Positions 8,850 to 18,177 of a stretch of 24,089 nt of DNA are shown one piece after another. Numbering within the stretch: position 1 is the stretch's first letter; each line of letters opens with the position of its first letter. This DNA comes from Pleurobrachia bachei (lineage: Eukaryota > Ctenophora > Tentaculata > Cydippida > Pleurobrachiidae). The notes beneath the pieces are model-generated. The model was not told the origin of the DNA, searched no databases, and worked only from the letters and a program-made list of their open reading frames with translations. The position numbers and the translations under genes are program-made. Location: positions 1 to 24,089 of the forward strand of contig AVPN01000691.1 in the NCBI GenBank assembly GCA_000695325.1, read 5' to 3'.

Positions 8850-10102
8850 AGAAAGAGATATCAAAGAAACAACAACTGTAGAGTATTTAACAAACTATAC
8901 TGTAGTCTATAGTAGTCTATAGAAGTAAAGCTTCAACAAACTACTGCAGTTAGCTAGATTTGTGCCTCAACGTGATCTTCTTCTGTACCTTGTAGAGAGG
9001 CGAACATTTTCTGTATAATTATAGCACCTTCCTGCCAAATAGTAGGGTGTAATCTGCTGGTGCGTTGTCAAACGAGTATCAGCTGGATGCAACACTGCTC
9101 CTAGATATATTATACTCACATTGTCTAGTTTAGTTGTCTGGGCTCCTTCAAATTACTGGTAATTATAATACAGTCTATAGTATATATAGTAGACTCTATA
9201 CGCTTTCTACATTTTGATTTAGAAAGCGTATGAGCAGTTGAAATACCGATATGGATTAACAGGAATTATATCATAATTCCTTTTAATCCACTTAGGTATT
9301 TCAATTGTTTATGCGTAGACTGTCTGTGTAGACTTTCTACAAGAAACACACATTACACGATATCAAGCGATTCAAATACAATTTCGATTGGCAGTGTGAA
9401 AACAACTTAATCATAACACATTAAACATCACCAGTAAAGTGAAACTAGCTTTGCGTTATACCGCCATACCTTACTCAACAAACCATAACGGGGTTCGAGG
9501 TGCTCAAACAAAGGTTGCAGCACACCGCCACACCTCACAAAGCTAAAGGCAAACTATATCGATCAGTTTAAAAGAGTCTAACTGAGATAAATTTCATATA
9601 TAGAAAGGTATCGAACCGAATAGAAGGCGGGCTCCTCTCTCTCCTCCTTATGGTACACCTTATCATGAGGTTTCAACATGTTGGTGATCAAGAAACTAAA
9701 TGATATATTAAGTTGAAATTTAGCATAACAGCTGATGTTACTAACATGATCATTCATCATCTGGAGCTCATCCCACACGACTCCCGCATTGAACCTTTCC
9801 CTGTACACTTGAAATAAGTCACATACACACAGCTAATTCCAGTTGCCATACCAGTTCTATATCCAAATTCCAAACAGAAAACATCACACCCTGAGTTTAT
9901 CATTATTCAATGAGCTCCCTAGACTCCTCACTATTAGCATTAAGAGACTATCCTAGGCCTAGTGGCTCCTCCTTATTCTATACAATGTCTTTATCGCTCG
10001 TTCAACACACTCCTCTACGTTTACCAATAACCAACTCCAAACTTCATTCTTCCATAGCAAATTCAGAACTCTTTCACTGTTTACACAATTCTTTCTCCCC
10101 AG
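8850..10102. other. Intergenic or intronic stretch between divergent C2 genes
   Basis: Upstream exons of both C2 genes should lie here or beyond, but none is convincing. A possible minus-strand mini-exon at 9800-9746 (18 codons, start TACAG, donor GTTAGT) does not match the phase of the next known exon. Hairpins at 9198-9316 are listed separately. Confidence 0.35.
9198..9316. repeat. Nested inverted repeats, MITE-like
   Basis: One short hairpin has 11-bp arms (9198-9208 and 9221-9231). It is followed by a longer imperfect one (about 9222-9316) in which TTGAAATACC (9238-9247) pairs with GGTATTTCAA (9295-9304) and TGGATTAA pairs with TTAATCCA. It is probably a decayed fold-back element. Confidence 0.55.
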
Positions 10103-11042
10103 TTCACTCGGGCCGGAAACTCCGTAAGGCAGATCTGTTTGGCAAGGGAGATCCATATGTAGTTGTCAGGGTGTTACCCCAATTCCACAAATGGTCATGT
10201 CATTTTGTACCTTGCCTGTGTGGTCGTTTTGAGGAATCTGCCCATGTGAGTATTTGAGTATGGAATTTGGTCCACGATAGTCGATGGGTGAATCATTTTT
10301 GCTGTTTTGTACTGTACAGTTTAATTCCCTGGAGTCCCAGATAATAAGTGACACTTGCCAAAACTTCCTAAAACATATGAAAACTTCTGTTTCAGTGTAT
10401 AATTTCGGATATTTCCGAGTCGAAGATATGTTTTGAAGTGTATGATAAAGACATGATTGGCAGTGATGACACTATTGGGTGCGCCATCATAAACCTTTCT
10501 AAAATCTCCGATATCGTGGTAAGATCGATAGTGTTGAATTTGAATAGTTGAGGTTATCTCGATTTACTGGACTCTGCGCGAATTTTTCGGTTCGGTAAAA
10601 AGAGGGTGTGGTAAATCGAAGTCTGGTAAATTGACGTTTGACTAATTTATAAAATTATATTTTTAGCATCTTGTCACTGAAATGTATCAAACTGTTAGGT
10701 AATTAATATTGTTGTGTCCCCGTAATTGTGGCTGAGGCTCTAAAAAATTACTTCATCACTTTGTAAAAACTAAAATAAGCATTATATGTACAGAATACAT
10801 TTACAATTTACATAATATTAATTACAGAATTAATTACATAATATTAATTACAGAAATATATTTACAACACGTAATGTTTTCAGAACTCCTCTCTCCTTCT
10901 GTCCCTGCCCGATAGGACCGACTGTGGGTCTCTGAACGTCTCGGTATCCTTCACACGGATGGTAATCATACAACCGGTAACTGTTATACCGGTAAAGAAG
11001 ACACCGAAATCGGGGAGCAGGAAAAACTTGTTTCAAAGTTGA
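10103..11042 (+). CDS. Second C2-domain gene, C-terminal exons
   Basis: Three exons, 10103-10245, 10396-10518 and 10884-11042, have good acceptors (CTCCCCAG, TGTTTCAG, GTTTTCAG) and donors (GTGAGT, GTAAGA), and their phases agree. The encoded segments follow a C2 domain in order: HSGRKLRKADLFGKG and DPYVVV, then ISESKICFEVYDKD with GSDDTIG, then the last strand (GSLNVSVSF) and a basic tail ending SRKNLFQS and TGA. The first exon lines up residue for residue with the minus-strand paralogue, ending at the same intron position. It lacks that gene's intron after FGKG. It also carries a divergent, Cys/Trp-rich middle (KWSCHFVPCLCG) in place of the usual K-T-x-V strand. Upstream exons, including the first C2 strand, were not found. 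Confidence 0.72.
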
Positions 11043-11180
11043 GAAAACTGTTTCAGTGTTAGCACTGGTTTGTGTCGGTAGACAGGGTTTACCGGGTCAA
11101 GACTTTTCTATTTAATGTCTGTGATAATGTCTGTGATATTCATTATAAATATGGACTGGGCTGCATATAATCTCGTTCTG
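11043..11180. other. Short flank between C2 gene and LINE
   Basis: No gene or clear poly(A) signal is visible for the C2 gene in this AT-rich stretch. Confidence 0.4.
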
Positions 11181-11545
11181 ATATGTCTGCTACTGATGAT
11201 GATGATGATGATGATGATATTTTTACTTCAAGAAGAAATTTAGGGGGTGTACAAACATTTCAAAGGAAAACAAAATATCACACTGAACACTCCCAAGGAC
11301 TCCACAAGGGGTACCCTCAATTAAGGAGTCCTGACTTTTAACTACGAATACGATTATTTTAGTAATAATGTATGATAGTAAAAACTTGCAAAGCATCCTC
11401 AAAATTCTAGTGGTTACAGCTATAGAGGGGGAAGAAGAGAATGCACGGGGGAGGAGGGTCCAACCCGGCAGTGACATATTGACTGGGCAGTCGGTGATAT
11501 GAGTGTGATGTGGGTGTGATGTGGAGGGTGAGAATGGAAATGAAA

Positions 11546-12262
11546 TCAGAACAAGTTATTAGGGTCGACACTCTCAAACAAATAAATCTTAAGTTTCCTT
11601 AGATACACGGGTTGGCTCACTGCCTGCCTGATGGTATAAGGCACATCATTCCAAAGTCTAGTGGTACGATGATAAAAGTTATCACGTAAAGCAGAGTGAG
11701 CCCTCCAGCTTGTGTCATCTTTATAAGTCGTGCTGTCCAATCCCTGAATAATGGCCTGATTCTGGCGAGTGAGTCTCAGATTCAGACCATCAACTAGGGT
11801 AAAACAGGGAGGAAGACTAAGGGGGACGTGATTGTGAACCACTTTATAGAAAAGACGCAGATCCGAATATTCAAACAGTTGCTTAAAAGGTAGTAAATCT
11901 AACTCCTTGAGATACGTTACATATTGCTCGTTAGTGTATGAAACTAGTGGCTCATTCTTAATCCATTTCACAGCTCTTTTCTGTAATCTCTCTAACGCAG
12001 ATAAATGCCCCTTCCCGATGTTAGCCCACACAGAATTACAGTGTTCTACAAGAGATCTTACCACCTCTTTCTCAAGTCTCTGAACAACAGTGTCTAGCTT
12101 GGACTCAATGTGCTTAGTCATAGCTCGCATCATGATAAACAAAGAAGGGTCAAACTTGTGCTTCTTAGAGAGCTCTGTAATACGTTTCTGAGATGCAGCA
12201 TCGTCAGAAAGGGTGAAAAGTTCTTCAAAATCCTCAAACTGTGTCTTACTCCTGGTATCCAT
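11546..12262 (-). CDS. LINE-derived fusion ORF: ORF start joined to reverse-transcriptase tail
   Basis: An intact 238-aa frame. Residues 1-65 (MDTRSKTQFEDF and onward, charged, probably helical) look like the start of a LINE protein. From about residue 66 the sequence matches the C-terminal end of LINE reverse transcriptases: SLVEHCNSVWANI followed by ALERLQKRAVKWI and later TTRLWNDVP. The catalytic palm with the YxDD box and any endonuclease domain are missing, as expected from one large in-frame internal deletion. No enzymatic activity is expected. Whether the protein is made is unknown. Confidence 0.82.
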   Translation of the reverse strand: MDTRSKTQFEDFEELFTLSDDAASQKRITELSKKHKFDPSLFIMMRAMTKHIESKLDTVVQRLEKEVVRSLVEHCNSVWANIGKGHLSALERLQKRAVKWIKNEPLVSYTNEQYVTYLKELDLLPFKQLFEYSDLRLFYKVVHNHVPLSLPPCFTLVDGLNLRLTRQNQAIIQGLDSTTYKDDTSWRAHSALRDNFYHRTTRLWNDVPYTIRQAVSQPVYLRKLKIYLFESVDPNNLF

Positions 12263-12281
12263 GGTAGATTAGATGATCAAG

Positions 12282-12317
12282 ATGTCCGTTGGGATGTCCG
12301 TTGGATGTCCGTTAGGA
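12282..12317. repeat. Triplicated 12-bp motif in the LINE 5' region
   Basis: GATGTCCGTTGG-type units occur three times in a row inside the 118-bp leader of the LINE copy. Tandem 5' motifs are common in LINE promoters. Confidence 0.6.
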
Positions 12318-12410
12318 GATAGTAGATAGGATAGATAAGAGAGCAAGATTTTAACAACGAAAGTTGGGATGGCAATGCAATATGTCTGCTACTGTGTTAT
12401 CTGTGTGTGT

Positions 12411-12416
12411 TTATTG
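12411..12416 (-). terminator. Poly(A) signal of the iGluR gene
   Basis: TTTATT on the plus strand reads AATAAA on the minus strand, about 15 bp past the receptor's stop codon. The LINE target site begins only 16 bp beyond it, so the natural 3' UTR must be very short or now runs into the LINE. Confidence 0.55.
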
Positions 12417-12430
12417 TTCAGAGCTGTATA

Positions 12431-15320
12431 TCAAAGACCGTGTTTCAATAACTCAGAAGGGGGAGACTCAAAGGAACTATCGATCAGGTGCTCCAGGGTT
12501 CCCCCTCCTTGAATGGTAATGCTGTTGGGCCGGCTGGTACTCTGCATCCTAGACATCCTCGGGTTGCTGCTATTCGTCATATGAACCATGGACGCTTGAC
12601 GTCTGAGGCCCGGTTTAGGGGCGAATAGGTACTCCCGCTTCAGATCCAACCGACGTTTTATGGCTTCCGTGAATGACGGATTGGGAGGTTTAGTGACATC
12701 CAGTATACTCGCATAGAGCACCTCACCGATCAGCAGGATTATCGAAATGACAATCCCTGCTCCGAGGATGTAAAACGCTCCCGCAAGCATCTTCATATCC
12801 AGGATAATCTCATTTCCCACTTTAGTTTCACATTTGGCGTTAACCGGAGACCACTTTGCCCATAACTCATCAATCATCCCTGTCTCCCTGTACTCCAAGA
12901 GATGACGATCAATCAGGTACTTGATGGGGGATCCCTTAGGGATGCCGAAACTGTACTCAAAGGACTGGAACTCACTCCCAATCGGCAGCATGTCACAATC
13001 ATCCTTTAAATGGTGAGCCAGAATGGGCACTTCGTCAATGAAGACAAATGAACCACCCCTCAGCCTCCCTAATGCCTCACCTAGGTCCGTCAGAGTCTCA
13101 CCCTCCGTTGCTATCTTGCTGTAGATTGTATTCTGGTTGGTCATCAGGAGGGTCTGGGGGTTCCTGTTCCCGATAACACCCCACCGTAACTTGGTCTGTC
13201 CAAGGAGATCAATCACCTGGGGAGAGGGAGAATTAGAGTATTACGGAGTGTGGGTAATTTATTATAATTCATTGATCGTACTGTATTACCTGGGTGACTT
13301 GGACTCCCATGTTGTTGAGTGTCATGAAGGCTGTTAGATTGGCAGTGTAAACGGTGATCATAATGAGCATGAAAAACCACCAAGTGAATAGTAGGAACCT
13401 GCCAGCCAGACTGAAGGGGAGGAATCTCGTTGCCTTGCCAACCAACCCCGCATCTATCATCCACAGAGAGTTGAAGAGCGATGTTTCCTCGGTGTTGATG
13501 TCCTCAACCTTGTCAACTAGACACCCCGTGCTGTCAGATTTAGGTCTCCGGATCACGTGGGGCCCCGTATCATACCGCCACATGTCACAACTTTTACATA
13601 GACATGTCTTGAGGGCTTGGAGTTTCGCTCCGTGTTTCCCGTACGGTGATATCTTCTCTTTCAGAGTTACCAGCAGTGACACTAGAACACTAGCTAGGGT
13701 CATTCCAAGAAAGACGACACTATCAAAAGGTTTGAGGAAGAACCAAATATTGCTTGTCTTTGATTCTCCCTTCACCATGGCTGTAATCGCGGCGTCCATG
13801 AACGGGTAACTAAAGTCTATGACTTGTTTCCGGGCGGAGCTCGTGGAGAGGGGGAGGGGGACCATGTCAACGTTTCCCTGGATCAGCTCTCCAATGAGCC
13901 CATTCCAGGACCCATTCGCTTCACCACCCCAGTGGCCATCAGGTGGCTTCACATACTCGTAGGTGAACTTCAGCTCCTGGGATAGTCTCTCGACCAGCTC
14001 GTGGCAGATCCCCGACCAGCATTTATTTCCCTCACATCCCTCCGTCGCTTCGTACATAAAGGGACCTTCTGCGAGGGCGCCCAGTTTTAGATGCCGTCCA
14101 ATCAGGTTGTTGGCAAAGGCCGAGGGAGGCTTGTTAACGCCTCCAAGAAATCTCGGTGCTCGGCTTAGGTTCAACTTCCTTGTGCTGTTACTCCACGATC
14201 CTATTGTAAGGAACTTATCGTCACGAAAGTTCAGAATCTCATACTTTACTCTTCGGTTAGTTCCATCAGCCGTGAAAGCCACATCCCCCACCAAACCAAC
14301 GTGTTTCTGTTTCACAAGTGTGTCGTAAACCGTTTGTCCGTCTCCCCACTTTCCCTCTTTATCACAGCTAACTTGTGGTGGGGCAACCTCCTCATCTAAC
14401 TGCCTCACTGCTTTTGCTGCGGTAGTTACCGCATCGAACACTTGCATGCTGTAAATTGTGATGTCCTCAAGTGAGGTCTCCCTCGAGCTCAGTAGATATG
14501 AATCCTTGAACTCGGTGAATTGTCGTCCATGATCCATGGCTGTCCGGATCCCCAACAACCCGTCGTAGTAGCTGGGGTATGAGCCGTTGACGGCAATTGC
14601 AGAAGGCATGGAGGAGATAGCTTCCGTCAGAATCCACACATAACTAGGACCCAGGAGACCTATCTCATTTGCAATGTTGAGAGCTTGGAGAGCGTACGCT
14701 GATCCACAGTGAAGCAGTATGACCTTTGCTAGGGAATCTTTGAGCTCCAGAAGCTGAGTTTTCACGTTCACAGTGGGGCCACCGGTATCAAAGAACAGGG
14801 TGTGATCGATCTGAAGGATGGGGTCGTCAGTCACCAGGTGTTGTAGCTTAATCAGCCCGTTGGTCCCATAACTATCGGACGATGCCAGGATGCTGAGCCG
14901 CTGCCAATCAAAATGTTTCAGTAAATCAAACACGGCCTCACCCTGGAAACTATCCGAAGGAGACATTGTGATCAGTTTGTCCCTGGCAGCAGTCTTCAGA
15001 TACGGGTCCGTGGCTGAGACAGATATCATGGGCATACCCAGGGGTGACAGGATATCAGCCTGAGTGGCGGTCTCTGCCGAGACACAATCTGAAACTATCA
15101 CCCCCACCCCAGCATCCACTAACTCACAACACGCGTGAACCAGGCTCATTAGGGACCCCGAACTGTAGCTCGCATGAAGGATATCTGTTTGGGAGGCGTT
15201 AGCTGCCAGGTAGGCGATCCTTACGTTCGCTTCATAATAAGGATCGTTTGAGGAGGACAGGTAGGCAACTCGAAGGGAGGCTGAGGTTGGGAAGAGCAGG
15301 AGGCAGATGATTGTCAGCAT
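12431..15320 (-). CDS. Ionotropic glutamate receptor subunit, possibly glycine-gated
   Basis: Two exons, 15320-13290 and 13216-12431, joined in phase 0 over a 73-bp intron, give 938 aa. The ATG at 15320 is the first in frame and starts a signal peptide (MLTIICLLLFPTSA); the open frame upstream has no ATG. Order: amino-terminal periplasmic-binding-like domain (about 16-390); ligand domain S1 (410-520) with Arg497 matching the conserved ligand arginine; M1 (530-553); a long Cys-containing linker; pore loop M2 (615-640); M3 with VYTANLTAF (656-664); S2 (678-805) with Asp738/Glu739; M4 (821-845); and a 93-aa cytoplasmic tail. Glu418 and Arg695 match the inter-lobe pair of ctenophore glycine receptors. 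The pore-loop Q/R site is Gly628, followed by Lys629 and Arg632. It is a tetrameric ligand-gated cation channel of the plasma membrane. Complete and intact. Confidence 0.93.
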
Positions 15321-15354
15321 CTTGAGGGGATTGTCAACATTCTTCCTACGAACA

Positions 15355-15472
15355 GGGAGGGTGAGAAAGGTTACAAAATGAGTTCTTCCTGAGAATAATT
15401 CCGCACACAAATTTGCGGGGTGAAAAGTTGGTAAAAACACTTTAGGGAGCGGGAGAACGGTTACAAAGTGTG
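15355..15472 (-). promoter_or_regulatory. Duplicated 28-bp element upstream of the iGluR start
   Basis: 15355-15382 and 15445-15472 share about 28 bp (GGGAG, then GAGAA, then GGTTACAAA), exactly 90 bp apart. They lie 35-150 bp upstream of the start codon, in the likely 5' UTR or promoter. The 90-bp spacing keeps the frame open upstream, which explains why a longer frame without an ATG exists. Confidence 0.4.
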
Positions 15473-16963
15473 TCAAGGATTTGGTGACGCAGTCACACTC
15501 AATGTCAAGGATTGTAGGTAAATATAAAATGCATAACTCAATAAAAGACTCGATTCAAATTAACGCAGCCACATGGTCTGGTTCTCATAAACTGTCAGAG
15601 AAAAGAACACACATAGAAAGGAGTGAGAGAGGAAATGGACGAATTATTGAGAGAGAAAGAGAGATAGTTTTACTAACATTAGTAATTGTGGAAATTATTC
15701 GGCAGAAGGTCGAAGATCTCTTGCCACAAATCGTACCTAAATTGTGCGAAATGTGGCGTTGCACGAGGTGGAAGTACTTAGCAAATGCTCTTTTTGTATC
15801 TAGAAGTGAGATAGTATAAGAAAATAGGAAATATAATATTCCAGAATGCAGACTAGATTTGTTGTAATTCTTCCTAGCTAATGGAATTAACGAAATAAAG
15901 AGGCATGTTTTAAGTATTAAGCTCTCCAATCGCCGGATTGAGCACTGTCCACAAGACTCATAATTCCTAGAATGACATTAATTAAGTTAATGGTACGTGC
16001 GAGTAGCGAGCTTAAAGCCGCGTCGAACTAACCACACACACAAAGGACACGGTCCTTAATCTGAGGGTGGGTGTGTGGTTAAAATTGGCTGACGTTCTGC
16101 AATGGTTTGTTGCTGACGTTCTAGTTTATTCCTAGACACACACTACGCGTTAATAATGATAATTTATTAATGGTGTGGGAATGTGGGGGGTAGAGAAAGT
16201 AGAATGAGAATGTGGCGGGGAGTATAGCCCCCGGTAGAGAAAACAGAATACAGAACCGCAGCACAAACAAGTTCAGATTATGTTTCGAAGCTACAAGCCC
16301 AAAATAATTACCCCTACCTTCTACCGACTGAGTCTAACTATGTTCTACGGCCGACACTCAGGCACTGTTTGAATTAAATTAAAAAATAGTATGACTAATT
16401 CGACACGTACTATAGTGCACCTATAATAGATGTTTGTGCCTATTATAATAGGTTGTAGACGCAGAAGTGCTGCTAAACAATTATAAGAGCTATAGAATTT
16501 GTGGGTCAACAATTATCGGCCTACAACGCAATTATCGGGAAAACAACAATAGAGGTGCAAACAGCGCCGAATTGTCTCTATAATTGGAACTGTATTGGTA
16601 AAGGTATGAAACCGCAGAAGGTATTCAGTGGGAAAGAGAGAAAGAAGGAGAGATAGGTTTCTCAAACAACTAAATTGTGAGTATCGTGCGACTGTAATAA
16701 TAGGTTAATTAAGTGTCCTTGTAATGAAATGTTTTAATATCTGAAATTCCAATTGAAGGAGACGGAGACAATATTGGAAATTACAAGTGATCTTTTTTAA
16801 TAAATGCCACAATTAAGTTTGTTACGTTATTTTAAAGTCGAAAATTTCCAGGAACAAGATAACCGTGAGTTCCGAAACATTTATAAAGCTCTTCGTAGTG
16901 AAAAGAAGAGAGTTGATCTCGTTCCTGGAGATCAGTGCTCTATCACTAGTGTGAGAGCATGTG

Positions 16964-17078
16964 ACAAAACAAACAAGTTCTTATATCGAAAACAATTGTT
17001 TCACTGCAAAGAAGATCATCTGATGATCTTCTTTGCAGTGAAACAATTGTTTTCGATATAAGAACTTGTTTGTTTTGT
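16964..17078. repeat. Perfect 115-bp palindrome (57-bp arms, 1-nt centre)
   Basis: Arms 16964-17020 and 17022-17078 are exact reverse complements around T17021. A 14-bp direct repeat TAAAGCTCTTCGTA lies at 16884-16897 and 17078-17091, touching the right end of the palindrome. Confidence 0.95.
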
Positions 17079-17467
17079 AAAGCTCTTCGTACGTGTCCTC
17101 CTACACAGTGTGCACACTGCACAGGCACAGGCCGACGTTCTTTTAGAATGGTCCCTTAGTCCTTAGAGCATTAGGGGCTCTTCGATGACATTGGTATTGT
17201 TGGCCTGACAGAGACATCTAGATGCATCTTCTCATCTCTGCAGAAAAGGGAATTACCACTTAACTCACCCATATATGATATCATGTCGTGATCATTATAA
17301 AACGATAATAAGATCCCAGAACTTCCGATGATATTTCATAATATTGATATGTTGTCTAGACATGCAAACTATCAAGTGGCTTAATGAAATATATCTATTT
17401 GAAGAATCCGAATAACCACTTTATCCGTTCCGTAATACTATGCATTTATCCAGGAATTAGACATGTT

Positions 17468-17468
<1 letters not shown>

Positions 17469-17514
<46 letters not shown>
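17469..17514. repeat. (GA)n microsatellite
   Basis: About 22 GA units with a single interruption. Confidence 0.9.
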
Positions 17515-17517
<3 letters not shown>

Positions 17518-17904
17518 TCAAAGCTAAAGGATAATTGATATTAATTACCGTAAACAGAACAATCAATAAAGAGTTTTTTAACGGATCATTTGAAAAATTC
17601 AATTTACACACAACAATTTAGGCAACAAATAAACATAAAATAACAGCCAACCACAAAGTCGCGCAGCAACTTGAGTTTTAATTTACCCTAGGTCGATTAC
17701 CAATTATATAATATCCAGCCATTGACATCCCCCATGTATGTCCAAGAGATCGACGTATAACAAATTCATGCCATTTTACTCATTGAATTTGGACAATTGA
17801 ACGATATTGTTTCGCCTATATAATGAGGTGTCACAAAACGTGATCTAGCTCATCATTGGTTTTCGTAGTATCGCTTCAGGGTGGAAACACTATCAGCTAT
17901 ACTC

Positions 17905-18024
17905 TCACGGTCCAACCTGAAAATGTGGTGTGTGAGTTTTATCCTTAGAACACGGAACTATAGGTGTTGTGTGAGCTACAACTATCTTCCAGTCTAAAGT
18001 TCCCACAATCACTGAACTAGCCAT
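17905..18024 (-). CDS. Candidate small ORF, 39 aa
   Basis: An ATG in a good context (GACCATGGC) opens a 39-codon frame (MASSVIVGTLDWKIVV and onward, to TGA at 17905). It lies on the minus strand, just downstream of the duplicated ETS/CCAAT module. No family is recognised and the length is within chance expectation, so this is a weak candidate or the first exon of a gene not otherwise seen. Confidence 0.15.
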   Translation of the reverse strand: MASSVIVGTLDWKIVVAHTTPIVPCSKDKTHTPHFQVGP

Positions 18025-18077
18025 GGTCAGAACAGTTTAATATTTTCCCCCAGAGTTACAAAGTGAAAGATCAGTTC

Positions 18078-18163
18078 CTTCATTTTTAGTCAACTTCCGG
18101 TACACGAACCAATGAGAGGGCTTCATTTATGGTCAACTTCCGGTGCATGAACCAATGAAAGAG
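18078..18163. promoter_or_regulatory. Tandem 43-bp unit with ETS and CCAAT sites
   Basis: 18078-18120 and 18121-18163 are near-identical. Each has ACTTCCGGT (18093-18101, 18136-18144; reverse complement ACCGGAAGT, the consensus ETS/GABPA site). Each also has CCAAT 8 bp later (18109-18113, 18152-18156). This pairing is typical of housekeeping or bidirectional promoters. It lies only 15 bp beyond the homeobox stop codon, so it also falls in that gene's 3' UTR. Confidence 0.45.
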
Positions 18164-18177
18164 CTGCATTTTTTAAC

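Larger units (their letters stand above)
11196..12380 (-). mobile_element. Internally deleted LINE (non-LTR) copy with TSD and (TCA)n tail
   Basis: ATATGTCTGCTACTG occurs at 11181-11195 and again at 12381-12395, a 15-bp target-site duplication. On the minus strand the element begins at 12380 and contains a one-frame ORF (12262-11546). It ends in a (TCA)n microsatellite (11196-11218) abutting the duplication. Such tails are typical of CR1/L2/RTE-like LINEs that do not use poly(A). The element is about 1.2 kb instead of several kb and lacks endonuclease and catalytic reverse-transcriptase regions. Confidence 0.88.
15480..18177. other. Gene-poor region between iGluR and homeobox genes
   Basis: No convincing multi-exon gene. 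Contents: a nested hairpin at 16029-16081 (11-bp outer arms TAACCACACAC, inner AAGGAC/GTCCTT), a repeated TTGGCTGACGTTCT-like motif near 16090 and 16110, the perfect palindrome at 16964-17078, a GA tract at 17469-17514, and the ETS/CCAAT duplication at 18078-18163. A frame at 16804-17061 begins MPQLSLLRYFKVEN, which resembles the start of some transposon-related proteins, but it runs into the palindrome and ends. Confidence 0.45.

Noticed and set aside
9480-9520. GGGGTTCGAGGTGC resembling a tRNA T-arm
   Set aside because: No matching acceptor stem, D-arm or anticodon arm could be folded around it. No tRNA or rRNA gene was found anywhere in the window.
9746-9800. Minus-strand mini-exon of 18 codons (FNAGVVWDELQMMND)
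   Set aside because: The splice sites are acceptable, but its end phase does not match the known next exon at 8847 and no domain is recognised.
10171-10395. A missing middle exon in the plus-strand C2 gene, which would make it a pseudogene
   Set aside because: Using the GTGAGT donor at 10246 instead of GTGTTA at 10171 gives a full-length, phase-matched exon that aligns residue for residue with the paralogue.
13354-14328. Plus-strand frames of 121-151 aa
   Set aside because: They lie antisense to the well-supported iGluR exon and show no family features.
15321-15476. Extension of the iGluR frame upstream to a TTG codon
   Set aside because: No ATG in this stretch. The ATG at 15320 directly precedes a signal peptide, and the extension contains the duplicated 28-bp element.
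16804-17061. An 85-aa plus-strand frame
   Set aside because: Its second half is the palindrome and it ends there. The start only faintly resembles transposon proteins, so it is too weak to call a gene.
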